Source: Rhodospira trueperi
GTDB lineage: Bacteria; Pseudomonadota; Alphaproteobacteria; Rhodospirillales; Rhodospirillaceae
Reading direction: 5' to 3'
NCBI RefSeq assembly: GCF_900101965.1
Contig: NZ_FNAP01000002.1
Span: 310,001 to 374,000 of the forward strand
Length of the DNA: 64,000 nt
The translations under genes and the position numbers were made by a program. This document shows, piece after piece, positions 25,923-35,491 of the stretch; positions within the stretch are counted from its first letter, which is position 1, and every line of letters starts with the position of its first letter. A model generated the notes under the pieces. The model had not been told where the DNA came from and did no database searches. It worked only from the letters and a program-made list of their open reading frames with translations.

Positions 25923-27026
25923 ATGCGAGTGATCGGTCAGGTCCTGCTGGCCGCCGCGATCCTGGGTGGCGCGGCGTTGGCCTACCAGTTCGGGGACGGT
26001 CTGATTCCGGGGGCCGGACAGGCCGGAGCCGGCCCGTCGTCCGGCGGAGGTGGCAGCGGACGGCCGGCGGCGCGGGTGGTGGTCGAGCCGGTGGTTCTGC
26101 GTTCCGAAACCACCCGCCTGGAGGCCATCGGCACCGGCGAGGCGATCCGCTCAGCCAGCCTGCATCCCGACGCCGCCGGGACGGTGGTGGCGGTCCATGT
26201 CCGGCCGGACCAGCGGGTCGCCCAGGGCGACGTCCTGCTGGAGTTGGATGCCCGCCGCGAAACCCTGGCCCTGGATCTGGCCAAGGCGCGCGAGGCCGAG
26301 GCGGAACGCCTTCTCAGGCGCTACGAGACCGCCGGCCGGGGTGCCGTTCCGGCCTCCACCGTGGACGAGGCCCGCACCGCCCTTGAAGCCGCCCGCATCG
26401 CCCGGCGCGAGGCCGAGGTGGCGCTGGAGGACCGGCGCCTGACCGCGCCTTTCGCCGGTCATGTCGGCTTCATCGACGCCGACGTGGGCGACCGGGTCAC
26501 GCCCGATCAGTCGGTGACCACGCTGGATGACCGCTCCGCCCTGCTGGTGCGGTTTTCGCTGCCGGAATCGGCCCTGGGCCGGATCGCCGTCGGGAAAACG
26601 GTGGAGATCGCGCCCTTGAGCAGCCCCGACGCGACCCTGGCCGGCCGGCTGATCGACATCGGCAGTCAGGTGGACCCCGCCACCCGATCCGTGACCGTGC
26701 GCGCCCGCCTCGACAATCCGGATGCTGTGCTCAGGCCGGGTATGAGCTTCGCCGTCGGCCTCGACCTGACCGGGTCCGAGCGCCCTCTGGTGCCGGAAAT
26801 CGCCGTGCAGTGGGGCGCGGACGGCCCGTTCCTGTGGGTCGTGCGCGGCGGCGAGGCCTCGCGCGAGCCCGTTCGCATCATCCAGCGGCGCGAAGGCGTG
26901 GTTCTCGTCGCGGGCGCCCTTGATGACGGCGAGTTGGTGGTGGTGGAGGGCATCCAGCGCATGCGAGAGGGCATTCCCGTGACCCTGGTGGACCCCCCGG
27001 CCCGCCAACCCGCGCCGGGCAGTTAG
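25923..27026 (+). CDS. RND efflux periplasmic adaptor (membrane fusion protein)
   Basis: 367 residues. An N-terminal membrane anchor (VLLAAAILGGAALAY) precedes a Gly/Ser linker, then the lipoyl half-motifs (ASLHPDAAGTVVAVHVRPDQRVAQGDVLLELD), a short helical hairpin, a second half-motif (LTAPFAGHVGFIDADVGDRV) and the beta-barrel domain. It joins the inner-membrane pump to the outer-membrane channel. First of three genes: 4 bp before the pump gene, which in turn overlaps the channel gene. Confidence 0.92.
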   Translation: MRVIGQVLLAAAILGGAALAYQFGDGLIPGAGQAGAGPSSGGGGSGRPAARVVVEPVVLRSETTRLEAIGTGEAIRSASLHPDAAGTVVAVHVRPDQRVAQGDVLLELDARRETLALDLAKAREAEAERLLRRYETAGRGAVPASTVDEARTALEAARIARREAEVALEDRRLTAPFAGHVGFIDADVGDRVTPDQSVTTLDDRSALLVRFSLPESALGRIAVGKTVEIAPLSSPDATLAGRLIDIGSQVDPATRSVTVRARLDNPDAVLRPGMSFAVGLDLTGSERPLVPEIAVQWGADGPFLWVVRGGEASREPVRIIQRREGVVLVAGALDDGELVVVEGIQRMREGIPVTLVDPPARQPAPGS

Positions 27027-27030
27027 CCCC

Positions 27031-30000
27031 ATGACCGACCCGACCCCCAACCCCGAGGCACGGGCCGACCTGCCCTCGTTGGCGATCCGCCGGCCGCTGC
27101 TGGTCCTGGTGCTGAACCTGCTGATTGCACTTGCCGGGGTTACCGCCATCCTGGGCGTGGAGGTGCGCGAGTTGCCCGACGTGGACCGGCCCATCGTCTC
27201 GGTGCGGGGCGACTGGCCGGGCGCCGCGCCGGAGACCATGGACTCCGAGGTCACCCGCGTGGTCGAGGCGGCGGTGGCCCGGGTCTCCGGTCTGCGCGCG
27301 TTGCGCTCCTCCAGCGAGGAGGGCAACTTTCGCATCCGCGCCGAGTTCCACCCCGGCGCCGACCTGGAGGCCGCCGCCGCCGACGTGCGCGAGGCCGTCA
27401 GCCGGATCGAACGCCAGTTGCCAGACGGGGTCGAACAGCTCACCGTGGTCAAGGCCGATGCCGATGCCCAGCCGGTCCTCAGGTTGGCGGTTTCCAGCGA
27501 CATGCTGGGCGAGGCGGCCCTGACCCGCGTCACCGAGACCGACATCGTGCCGGCCCTGGTGGCCGTGCCGGGGGTCGCCGATGTCTCGGTCTACGGCGAT
27601 CGGGCGCGCGAACTGCGCGTGGTGGTGGATCCGTTGCGGCTGGCGGCGCACGGCCTGACGGTGGGCGACGTGTCGGCGGTCCTGCGCACGGCGCCCATGG
27701 ACGTGCCGGCCGGCAGCTTTGAGTCCCGCGACATGGACCTGATCGTGCGGGCCGATGCGCGCGTGTCCTCGCCGGCCGAGGTCGAGGCGCTGATCGTCCG
27801 CGACACGGTCCGCATCGGCGATGTCGCTGAGGTCTGGATGGGTCCGGAGGAGGCCACCAGCCTGTTCCGCCTCGACGGCCGCCGGGTCATCGGGCTGGGG
27901 GTGATCCGACAGGCGCGGTCCAACACCATCGCCATTTCCGACGGTATCCGAACGGCGGTGGAGCGCCTCAACGACCGCATGCCGGATGTCGAGATCCTGG
28001 TGACCTCCGACGATGCCGTGTTCATCAAGGGCTCGGTGCGGGAGGTTCTGACCACCCTGGGCATCGCTGTGGTGATCGTCGTCCTGACGCTGTGGGTGTT
28101 CATCGGCTCGCCGCGCGCCACCCTGATCCCGACCGTCAGCATTCCCATTGCCCTGATCGGTACCGTCGCCGCCGTCTGGCTGTTGGGCTTTTCCATCAAC
28201 ATCCTGACTCTGCTCGCGCTGGTGCTGGCGACCGGCCTGATCGTGGACGATTCCATCGTCGTGCTGGAGAACGTGCAGCGCCGCAAGGCCCAGGGCCTGG
28301 GCAGCCGGGCGGCCGCCGTGCTGGGCACGCGGCAGGTCTTCTTTGCCGTGGTGGCGACCACGGCCACGCTGGTGTCGGTGTTCGTGCCCATCGCCTTCCT
28401 GCCCGGCATGACGGGGCGTCTGTTCGAGGAATTCGGCTACGTCCTGGCCATCGCCGTGGCGATCTCATCGTTCGTGGCGTTGTCTCTGGTGCCGGCCCTG
28501 GCGGCACGCCTGCCGGCATCGGCGGCGCGGGAGGCGGGCAAGCGCGGCCCCCTGAGCACCTTGGGGCACGGCCTGGCTCGACTCTACGACCGCACCCTGG
28601 CCATGGCGCTGGGCGCGCCCCTGGTGGTTCTGGCTCTGGTCTCGGTGTTCGGCGCCGCCGGCTGGGTGCTCTATCAGGACCTGGACCGCGACCTTCTGCC
28701 GCAAGAGGACCGGGGCGTTCTGTTCCTCTCCGCCAGCGGGCCGGACGGCGCCAATCTCACCTACGCCACCCGTCAGGCCGACTATATCGAGGCCATCCTT
28801 GAGCCCTTTGTCGAACGCGGCGAGGTCGCCCGCGCCCTGACCATCGTCGGGCGCTGGGACCCCAACCGCGTCTTCGTCATCGCCCCCCTGGCGCCCTGGT
28901 CGGCGCGCGAGCGCAGCCAGCAGGCCATCATGAACGACCTGCGCGGGCCGCTGTCGGACCTGCCGGGCGTGCGGGCCGGGGTGTTCGGCTCCAATTCCCT
29001 GGGGCTGAGGGGGCAGGGCGGCGGCATGGAGGTGGCCCTTCTGGGCAACGACTACGACCACCTGTTCGAGGCCGCCAAGGCGCTGTCCCGGGCCATCGAG
29101 GACCGCGCCGAAACGCTCAGCGACCCCGACATCTCCTATCAGCCGACGCAGCCCGAACTGTCCATCCGGCTGGACCGGCGCGCGGCCGCCGACCTGGGGA
29201 TCTCCCTGGATGCCCTGGCCGACACCCTGCGGGCCATGATTGACGGCGACGACATCGCCGACCTGAACCGCGACGACGAAACTATTCCCATCGTGCTGCG
29301 GTCGCGTCAGGGCGCCATCAATGATCCGGGTGATCTCGCCAATCTGTTCGTGCGCGCCGAAGGCGGTGCGCTGGTGCCGTTGTCCGGCCTGATTTCCCTG
29401 ACCGAGGAGGGGGTGCCGGCCGAACTGGACCGGCGCGAACAGCGCCGCGCCATCGACCTGGACGCCGAGGTGGCGTCCGGCGTGGCGCTGGCCGACGCCC
29501 TGGCGGAATTGCGCGCGCTGGCGGCGGACGTGCTGCCCGACGACGTCGAGATGATCCCCCTGGGCGAGGCCGAGGCCCTGGAGCAGACCGGCCGGGACAT
29601 GATGCTGACCTATATCCTGGCCCTGGTGGTGGTGTTCCTGGTGCTGTCGGCGCAGTTCGAAAGCATGGTCTCCGCCCTGGTGGTGATGACCACGGTGCCG
29701 TTCGGGCTGGCGGCGGGCGTGCTGGCGCTGTGGCTGACGGACACAACGCTGACGCTGTATTCGCAGATCGGATTCGTCATGCTGATCGGCCTGATGGCCA
29801 AGAACGGGATTCTTCTGGTGGAGTTCGCCGACCAGCTGCGGGACCGGGGCCTGTCGGTGCGAGAGGCCGTCACCACGGCGGCGTCGGTGCGGCTGCGGCC
29901 CATCGTCATGACCATGGTCTCGACGGTGCTCGGCGGGTTGCCCCTGATCCTGAGCACGGGCGCCGGGGCCGAGGCCCGGGCCGCCATCGGCTGGGTGGTG

Positions 30001-30171
30001 TTCGGCGGGCTGGGGCTGGCGGCGTTGGTCACACTCTATCTGACGCCGGTGGCGTATCTGGGGCTGGCGCGGCTGGCCAAACCGCGCGCCGCCGAGGGCG
30101 CTCGCCTGGAGCGGGAACTGGCCCACGCCGCCACCATCCCGGATCGCGGCGAGGAGGCGGCGGCGGAATGA
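27031..30171 (+). CDS. RND multidrug efflux permease (HAE-1 family)
   Basis: 1046 residues, full length, with 12 predicted membrane helices and two large periplasmic loops. TM4 carries the proton-relay Asp pair in ATGLIVDDSIVVLENVQRR. The family segments SEVTRVVEAAVARVSGL and LMAKNGILLVEFADQLRD are present. It exports hydrophobic compounds by proton antiport; the substrate cannot be told. Solvent or aromatic export is a possibility given the aromatic catabolism genes downstream, but no shared regulation is seen. Its stop overlaps the next start (ATGA). Confidence 0.93.
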   Translation: MTDPTPNPEARADLPSLAIRRPLLVLVLNLLIALAGVTAILGVEVRELPDVDRPIVSVRGDWPGAAPETMDSEVTRVVEAAVARVSGLRALRSSSEEGNFRIRAEFHPGADLEAAAADVREAVSRIERQLPDGVEQLTVVKADADAQPVLRLAVSSDMLGEAALTRVTETDIVPALVAVPGVADVSVYGDRARELRVVVDPLRLAAHGLTVGDVSAVLRTAPMDVPAGSFESRDMDLIVRADARVSSPAEVEALIVRDTVRIGDVAEVWMGPEEATSLFRLDGRRVIGLGVIRQARSNTIAISDGIRTAVERLNDRMPDVEILVTSDDAVFIKGSVREVLTTLGIAVVIVVLTLWVFIGSPRATLIPTVSIPIALIGTVAAVWLLGFSINILTLLALVLATGLIVDDSIVVLENVQRRKAQGLGSRAAAVLGTRQVFFAVVATTATLVSVFVPIAFLPGMTGRLFEEFGYVLAIAVAISSFVALSLVPALAARLPASAAREAGKRGPLSTLGHGLARLYDRTLAMALGAPLVVLALVSVFGAAGWVLYQDLDRDLLPQEDRGVLFLSASGPDGANLTYATRQADYIEAILEPFVERGEVARALTIVGRWDPNRVFVIAPLAPWSARERSQQAIMNDLRGPLSDLPGVRAGVFGSNSLGLRGQGGGMEVALLGNDYDHLFEAAKALSRAIEDRAETLSDPDISYQPTQPELSIRLDRRAAADLGISLDALADTLRAMIDGDDIADLNRDDETIPIVLRSRQGAINDPGDLANLFVRAEGGALVPLSGLISLTEEGVPAELDRREQRRAIDLDAEVASGVALADALAELRALAADVLPDDVEMIPLGEAEALEQTGRDMMLTYILALVVVFLVLSAQFESMVSALVVMTTVPFGLAAGVLALWLTDTTLTLYSQIGFVMLIGLMAKNGILLVEFADQLRDRGLSVREAVTTAASVRLRPIVMTMVSTVLGGLPLILSTGAGAEARAAIGWVVFGGLGLAALVTLYLTPVAYLGLARLAKPRAAEGARLERELAHAATIPDRGEEAAAE

Positions 30172-31604
30172 GACACGGGCTCGTGACCGGGACGGCGCTG
30201 CTGCTCTCCGGCTGTCTGACCACGGCGGGGCCGGACTACGTGCCGCCCGATCTGGAGACTCCGCCCGCCTTCCGGGGCGCGGGCGCCGTGCCGGGGGACG
30301 CAGCTCCCCAGGTCGCGTGGTGGCGCGGCTTCGGGGATCCGACCCTTGACGCGCTCGTGGAGCAGGCGTTGGCGAACAACCTGGATATCGCCGCCGCCCA
30401 GGCCAGACTGGAGGAAGCCCGCGCCCTGGCGGGCGGGTCCCGCGCCGACCTGTGGCCGACGCTGGATGCCGACGCGGGCGTTTCGGGAACCGACGAGCTG
30501 ATGCGGACTCCGGCGTCGACGACCCGGAGCGGCGGCAACGATCTGACCGGATCGACCGACGCCGGCCTGACGTTCGGGTGGGCGCCCGATCTGTTCGGCG
30601 GCCGGCGCCGCGCCGTTCAGGCCGCCGAGGCCGAGGCCCTGCGGCGCGAATTGGTGCGCGACGACCTGCGCCGACAGGTCGCGGCGGAGGTGGTGGCGCG
30701 CTACCTGGACATCGCCCGCGACCGCGCCACGCTGGCGATGATCGATGCCGCGCTCGACCTGCAAGGCCAGACCCTGGCGTTGGTGCGCCAACGCTATGCC
30801 GCCGGGTTGGTCGCGGCGCTGGATGTCAGCCGGGCCGAAGCCCAGGAGGCCTCGACGCGGGCGCGCCGGGGGCCGCTGCGGGAAAGCCTAACCAAGGCCC
30901 GGGCGGCGTTGGCCGTGCTGAGCGGACAGGCGGCCGGCTTCGCGGCCGATTCTCCGGCGCCGACGGCGATTCCCGTCCATCATGCCGGTGGGCCGGACGT
31001 CGGCCTGCCGCGCGACCTGCTGCGGGCACGCCCCGACGTGCGCGCGGCCGAGGCGGAGCTGATCCGGGCCACGGCCGGCATTGGTATTGCAGAGGCGGCG
31101 CTGTATCCCAGCCTCTCCCTGCCCGGCACCCTGACCCTGTCCAGCGCCGGTCTGGGCAGCGCCAGCGTGGTCACCACGATGGTGGGGACGCTGGCGGCGA
31201 GCCTCGATCTGCCTCTGTTCGATGCCGGGGCGCGCCGGGCCGAGCTGTCCGCCGCCGAGGCGCGGGCGCGCGAGGCCCTGGTAACCTACCGCGCCGCGCT
31301 GCTGGATGCGGTGGCGGAGGTCGAGACCGCCTTGGGGGCCCTTGATGCCGCGCGGGGGCGGGTGGAGGATCTGGGCGAGGCGGTGACCGCCAGCGAAGCC
31401 GCCGTGGCGCAGTCGCGCGACCTATATGCTCAGGGTCTGGTGGGATTCCTGGACGTGCTGGAGGCGGAACGCACGGTGCTCGACAACCGTCAGGCGCTGC
31501 TGGACGCCCGCGCCGACACGGCCCAGGCCGCTGCGGCCCTGTACGCCGCCATCGGCGCGCCACACGGCCCTCCCGCTTCGGAACCCGCGACAGGCCGGAC
31601 CTGA
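30168..31604 (+). CDS. RND outer-membrane channel lipoprotein (NodT/OprM-like)
   Basis: 478 residues from the ATG that overlaps the permease stop. The signal peptide ends in the lipobox LLSGC (Cys15), so it is lipidated. Then come PDYVPPDLETPPAFRG, WWRGFGDPTLDALVEQALANNLDIAAAQARLEEARA and the second duplicated half with LLRARPDVRAAEAELIRATAGIGIAEAALYPSLSL, all typical of the OprM/NodT branch of TolC-like proteins. The strict overlap shows it serves the upstream pump. Confidence 0.92.
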   Translation: MRHGLVTGTALLLSGCLTTAGPDYVPPDLETPPAFRGAGAVPGDAAPQVAWWRGFGDPTLDALVEQALANNLDIAAAQARLEEARALAGGSRADLWPTLDADAGVSGTDELMRTPASTTRSGGNDLTGSTDAGLTFGWAPDLFGGRRRAVQAAEAEALRRELVRDDLRRQVAAEVVARYLDIARDRATLAMIDAALDLQGQTLALVRQRYAAGLVAALDVSRAEAQEASTRARRGPLRESLTKARAALAVLSGQAAGFAADSPAPTAIPVHHAGGPDVGLPRDLLRARPDVRAAEAELIRATAGIGIAEAALYPSLSLPGTLTLSSAGLGSASVVTTMVGTLAASLDLPLFDAGARRAELSAAEARAREALVTYRAALLDAVAEVETALGALDAARGRVEDLGEAVTASEAAVAQSRDLYAQGLVGFLDVLEAERTVLDNRQALLDARADTAQAAAALYAAIGAPHGPPASEPATGRT

Positions 31605-31884
31605 CGGGTGCTTCCTTGACCCATTATTGGCCCCAAGAAATCGAGAGGTGCGGGGGAGGGGGCTTGCCATGTCCCGTCGGTTCGCGACGCCCTTGGCTGC
31701 GACGACTCAACGAGAGCGTTTTTTTTTGCGTGTTGCGCCCGTTGTGAGGCGGATCCCATCATCCCGAGTATGCCGGAGGGCCTTCCAGCCCGAAGCCGCA
31801 TCGAGGGGTCTCCCACGCGACGGCGCCTGACCAGTGATCGAGGGTGTACGGTGGCGGATCGAGACCCACGCATCCGGCTCCGAA
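31605..31884. other. Intergenic gap between convergent operons
   Basis: No gene is seen. A run of nine T (31719-31727, after CGAGAGCG) could end plus-strand transcripts but has no clear stem before it. Confidence 0.4.
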
Positions 31885-32601
31885 TTACACCCCCAGGTGG
31901 CGGTGCTGCACCTCCGGCGCGGCGAGCAGGGCGGCGGGCCTGCCGCTCCACGCCACCCGGCCTTTTTCCAGGATCACCATGGAGTCGGCCACCCGGGCCA
32001 GCGCGGCCACCGACTTGTCGATCACCAGGATCGACAGCCCCTCGGCCTTCAGGCGGGCCAGCACGGTCCGGATCTGGTCGCGCACCACGGGCGCCAGCCC
32101 TTCGGTGGCCTCGTCAAGGATGAGCAGCGCCGGGTTGGTCATCAGCGCCCGGCTGATGGCGAGCATCTGTTGTTCGCCGCCGGAGAGCTGCCCGCCCATG
32201 GCGTCGGCGCGCTCCAGCAGGCGCGGAAACAGGTCGGTGATCCGCTCCAGGGTCCACGGCTCCACGGCGCTGCCCGGCGTCGGCGGGCGGGCGGTGGCCA
32301 GCAGCGTCTCGAACACCGTCAGGTTCGGAAACACACGCCGGCCCTCCGGCACCAGCCCAAGGCCGAGCCGCGCCGCCCGGTGCGGTGCCAGCCCGGCCAG
32401 ATCACGGTCGCGAAACCGCATCCGCCCGGCGGTGATCGGCATCAGCCCCATGATGGCGCGCACGGTGGTGGTTTTGCCCATGCCGTTGCGCCCCATCAGG
32501 GCCACCACCTCGCCCTCGCGCACGGTCAGATCGACGCCGAACAGCACCGGTGTCGCCCCATGCGAGGCCCTGACGGCGTCAAGAGTGAGCAACTCCGTCA
32601 C
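31885..32601 (-). CDS. livF: Branched-chain-type ABC transporter ATPase LivF
   Basis: 238 residues. Walker A is GRNGMGKTT, signature LSGGEQQMLAISRAL, Walker B LLILDEATEGLAP. LVPEGRRVFPNLTVFE is the LivF hallmark. Last gene of livH-livM-livG-livF, which overlap by 4-8 bp and form one operon. Transporters of this family import branched-chain amino acids, urea or, in several anaerobic degraders, aromatic acids. The location beside the benzoate island suggests an aromatic substrate; that is inference. Confidence 0.88.
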   Translation of the reverse strand: MTELLTLDAVRASHGATPVLFGVDLTVREGEVVALMGRNGMGKTTTVRAIMGLMPITAGRMRFRDRDLAGLAPHRAARLGLGLVPEGRRVFPNLTVFETLLATARPPTPGSAVEPWTLERITDLFPRLLERADAMGGQLSGGEQQMLAISRALMTNPALLILDEATEGLAPVVRDQIRTVLARLKAEGLSILVIDKSVAALARVADSMVILEKGRVAWSGRPAALLAAPEVQHRHLGV

Positions 32602-33353
32602 GCCACCGCCTCCTCACCCAGATAGGCCGCGACGACGCGGGGGTCGGCGCGCACCTCGTCCGGCGCGCCGCTGGCCAGCACCCGCCCGCCGTCCAGCACG
32701 GTGATGCGGTCGGCCAGCGCGAACACGACATCCATGTCGTGCTCGACCAGCAGCATGGCCACCTCGCCCTTGAGGGCGCGCAGAACCTCGACCATGCGCG
32801 CCGAGTCCTCCGCGCCCATGCCGGCCATCGGCTCGTCGAGCAGCAGCAGGCGCGGCCGCCCCGCCAGCGCCATGGCCAGTTCCAGGGTGCGCCGACCGCC
32901 GTGCGAGAGGATGGCGGCGGGCCGCTCGGCGTCGTCCTCCAGGCCCAGGCGGGCGAGGGTGGCCCGGGCCGGGTCGCGCAGGCGGCGGTCCCGTCTGGCA
33001 TCCCCCAGGAAACGGAAGCTGTGCCCGGCATGCGCCTGCACCGCCAGGGCCACGTTGTCCAGCACCGAGAAGGCCCCCAGAACGGAGGTGATTTGGAACG
33101 ACCGCCCCAGCCCCAGAAGGGCGCGGCGATGCACCGGCAGGGCGGTGATGTCGCGGCCGTCGAACAGCACCCGGCCGGCATCGGGGCGCAACTCGCCGGC
33201 GATCTGGGCCACGGCCGTCGTCTTGCCGGCGCCGTTGGGGCCGATCAGGGCATGAACCTCGCCGGGCAGGACGGTGAACGACAACTCTGCGGACGCGGTG
33301 ACGCCACCGAACGTCTTGACCAGGCCCTCCACCTCCAGCAGGGGGGACGTCAT
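32598..33353 (-). CDS. livG: Branched-chain-type ABC transporter ATPase LivG
   Basis: 251 residues from ATG 33353, which overlaps the livM stop; the longer open frame is in the livM region. Walker A is GPNGAGKTT, and DITALPVHRRALLGLGRSFQ is the LivG hallmark. The signature is unusual: LSHGGRRTLELAMAL, where most have LSYGEQR. Walker B is LLLLDEPMAGM, with EHDMDVVF downstream. It pairs with LivF. Confidence 0.88.
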   Translation of the reverse strand: MTSPLLEVEGLVKTFGGVTASAELSFTVLPGEVHALIGPNGAGKTTAVAQIAGELRPDAGRVLFDGRDITALPVHRRALLGLGRSFQITSVLGAFSVLDNVALAVQAHAGHSFRFLGDARRDRRLRDPARATLARLGLEDDAERPAAILSHGGRRTLELAMALAGRPRLLLLDEPMAGMGAEDSARMVEVLRALKGEVAMLLVEHDMDVVFALADRITVLDGGRVLASGAPDEVRADPRVVAAYLGEEAVA

Positions 33354-34375
33354 GGCCTCGTCCTCCCCATCGGGCGCCGTCCGATCAGCCAGCCGTGCAA
33401 GCCGGACCGCGCGAACAGCACCACCAGGATCAGCAGCGGCCCGAATACCACGCGCCAGTGTTCCATCAGGCCGGACAGCGCTTCCTCCAACCCGACGAAG
33501 GCCAGCGCTCCCAGGACCGGCCCCACCAGCGTGCCCATGCCGCCCAGGATGACGATCACCAGCAACTCGCCGGAGTGGGTCCAGTGCAGCAGGGTGGGCG
33601 AGGCGAACTCGGCGTGGTTGACGCTCAGCGCGCCGGCCAGTCCGGCGATCGCCCCGGCCAGGGTGAACGCCGCCAGCCGGTAGCGCGTCACCGGAAAGCC
33701 CAGCGCCCGCATGCGCCGCTCGTTCTGGCGCGCCCCCTGGAGCACGAGGCCGAAGCGGCTGTCCACCAGCCGGCGCAGCGCCAGCAACACGGCGGCCAGC
33801 AGACCCAGGCAGAGGTAGTAGAACAGCGTGCGGTTCCCCAGCACGTCGGCGCCGGCCAGGGTGTTGCGGCCCCACAGCATCAGGCCGTCGTCGCCGCCGT
33901 AGGCCTCCAGCGAGACCATCAGGAAGTACAGCATCTGCGCGAAGGCCAGGGTGATCATGATGAAGTGAACCCCGCCGGTGCGCAGCGACAGCACCCCGAT
34001 CACAAGCGCCGCCAGCGCGGAAACGGCCATGGCCAGCGGCCAGACCACCAAAGCCTCGTTCATCCCCGGCACGGCGAGACCGAACAGCGCCAGCGGCTCG
34101 CCCATGAAGGCATGATGGGCCAGAATGCCGGTCACATAGCCGCCCACGCCGACGAACGCGGCGTGCCCGAAGCTGACCATGCCGCCGTACCCCAGGATCA
34201 GGTCCAGGCTGACGGCGGCCAGGGCCAGGATCAGCATGCGCGTGGCCAGGGTGACATAGAACGGTTCGCCGATCAGGGTCAGAAGCGGCGGCAGCAGCGC
34301 CAGCACGAGCAGGCCGGCGAGGTGAACGCCCAGGCGGGCGCGGACGGACAAGGGGCGACGCATCGGGCTAGCCAT
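33350..34375 (-). CDS. livM: Branched-chain-type ABC transporter permease LivM
   Basis: 341 residues with about nine membrane helices. Seen are the family segments LDLILGYGGMVSFGHAAFVGVGGYV, ALRTGGVHFIMITLAFAQMLYF-like text, the coupling loop GARQNERRMRALGFPVTRYRLAAFTLAGAIAGLAG and GGMGTLVGPVLGALAFV. It overlaps livH by 8 bp and livG by 4 bp. Confidence 0.9.
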   Translation of the reverse strand: MASPMRRPLSVRARLGVHLAGLLVLALLPPLLTLIGEPFYVTLATRMLILALAAVSLDLILGYGGMVSFGHAAFVGVGGYVTGILAHHAFMGEPLALFGLAVPGMNEALVVWPLAMAVSALAALVIGVLSLRTGGVHFIMITLAFAQMLYFLMVSLEAYGGDDGLMLWGRNTLAGADVLGNRTLFYYLCLGLLAAVLLALRRLVDSRFGLVLQGARQNERRMRALGFPVTRYRLAAFTLAGAIAGLAGALSVNHAEFASPTLLHWTHSGELLVIVILGGMGTLVGPVLGALAFVGLEEALSGLMEHWRVVFGPLLILVVLFARSGLHGWLIGRRPMGRTRP

Positions 34376-35282
34376 GGGCGGGGAACAGTCCCTTGGGCCG
34401 CCAGACCAGCACGGCGGCCATCAGGATGTAGATGGACATGGCGGCCAGACTTGAGCCGGCGCCGTCGGCGGTGGCCTGATCCGTCACCATCCGCAGCACG
34501 TCGGGCAGGAAGGCGCGGCCCAGCGTGTCCACCAGACCCACCAGGATGGCGCCCGCCAGCGCGCCCCTCACCGAGCCGATGCCGCCGATCACCACGACGA
34601 CGAAGGTCAGAATCAGAATGCTCTCGCCCATGCCGGCCTCCACCGCCAACAGCGGCCCGGCCATGGCGCCCGCCAGCCCGGCCAGGGCGGCGCCCAGGGT
34701 GAACACGCCAGTGTAAAGAAGGCCGATGTTGACGCCCAGCGCGTCCGCCGTCTCGCGGTCGCTGGCCCCGGCGCGGATGCGCATGCCCAGGCGGGTCTTG
34801 GTGATCAGCGCCCACAGCCCCACCGCCACCAGCAGGCCGACGGCGATGATGACCAGCCGATAGATCGGATAGGGCGCGCCGGGGACCAGCTCAACGGTGC
34901 CGGACAAGGCCTCGGGCACGTTCATGAACAAGGGCTGGCGCCCCCACAGGATCACCATCAGATCGTTGAAGAACAGGATCAGGCCGAAGGTCGCCAGCAC
35001 TTGGTCCAGATGGTCGCGATCATACAACCGACGCATGATGCCCGATTCGATCACCGCGCCCACCGCCGCCGCCGCCGGCAGCGCCGCCGCCAGCCCCAAC
35101 AGGAAACTGTCGGTGTGCAGGGTGACCGTGGCCGCCACATAGGCGCCCACCATGTACAGCGACCCGTGGGCGAGATTGATCAGCCCCATGATGCCGAAGA
35201 CGAGCGTCAACCCGGAGGCCATCAGGAACAGCATCACCCCGAGCTGGAGGCCGTTCAGAACCTGTTCGATGAAAAGCAGCAT
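34368..35282 (-). CDS. livH: Branched-chain-type ABC transporter permease LivH
   Basis: 304 residues from ATG 35282 (MLLFIEQVLNGLQLG). Segments ASGLTLVFGIMGLINLAHGSLYMVGAY, ASDRETADALGVN and VVVIGGIGSVRGALAGAI are typical. It is the first gene of this operon. No periplasmic binding protein gene is adjacent: the next gene upstream is a histidine kinase, and the 209-bp gap holds none. The permeases may share the binding protein encoded at 56997 or use one elsewhere. Confidence 0.9.
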   Translation of the reverse strand: MLLFIEQVLNGLQLGVMLFLMASGLTLVFGIMGLINLAHGSLYMVGAYVAATVTLHTDSFLLGLAAALPAAAAVGAVIESGIMRRLYDRDHLDQVLATFGLILFFNDLMVILWGRQPLFMNVPEALSGTVELVPGAPYPIYRLVIIAVGLLVAVGLWALITKTRLGMRIRAGASDRETADALGVNIGLLYTGVFTLGAALAGLAGAMAGPLLAVEAGMGESILILTFVVVVIGGIGSVRGALAGAILVGLVDTLGRAFLPDVLRMVTDQATADGAGSSLAAMSIYILMAAVLVWRPKGLFPAHG

Positions 35283-35491
35283 GGGCGGACGTTTCCGGAA
35301 GCACGGTGCCGCGCAACGGCGCAACGGGGCGCATCCTTGCAGAGTCGGCCCCGAAAACCAAGAGTGCGCGGGGGCCGCCCGTCGCGTTCGGTCGCACGCC
35401 GGACCATGTCCGTCGGCACGCGCGGGAGGCGGTGCCCTGAGTGGCTCCGGCATCGCCCGGGGCGGATGATCCGGCTTCGTGCCGGGCGCGG

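Noticed and set aside
28465-30126. A 553-codon antisense frame in the RND permease
   Set aside because: Same reason: no recognisable domain and fully overlapped by a conserved pump gene.
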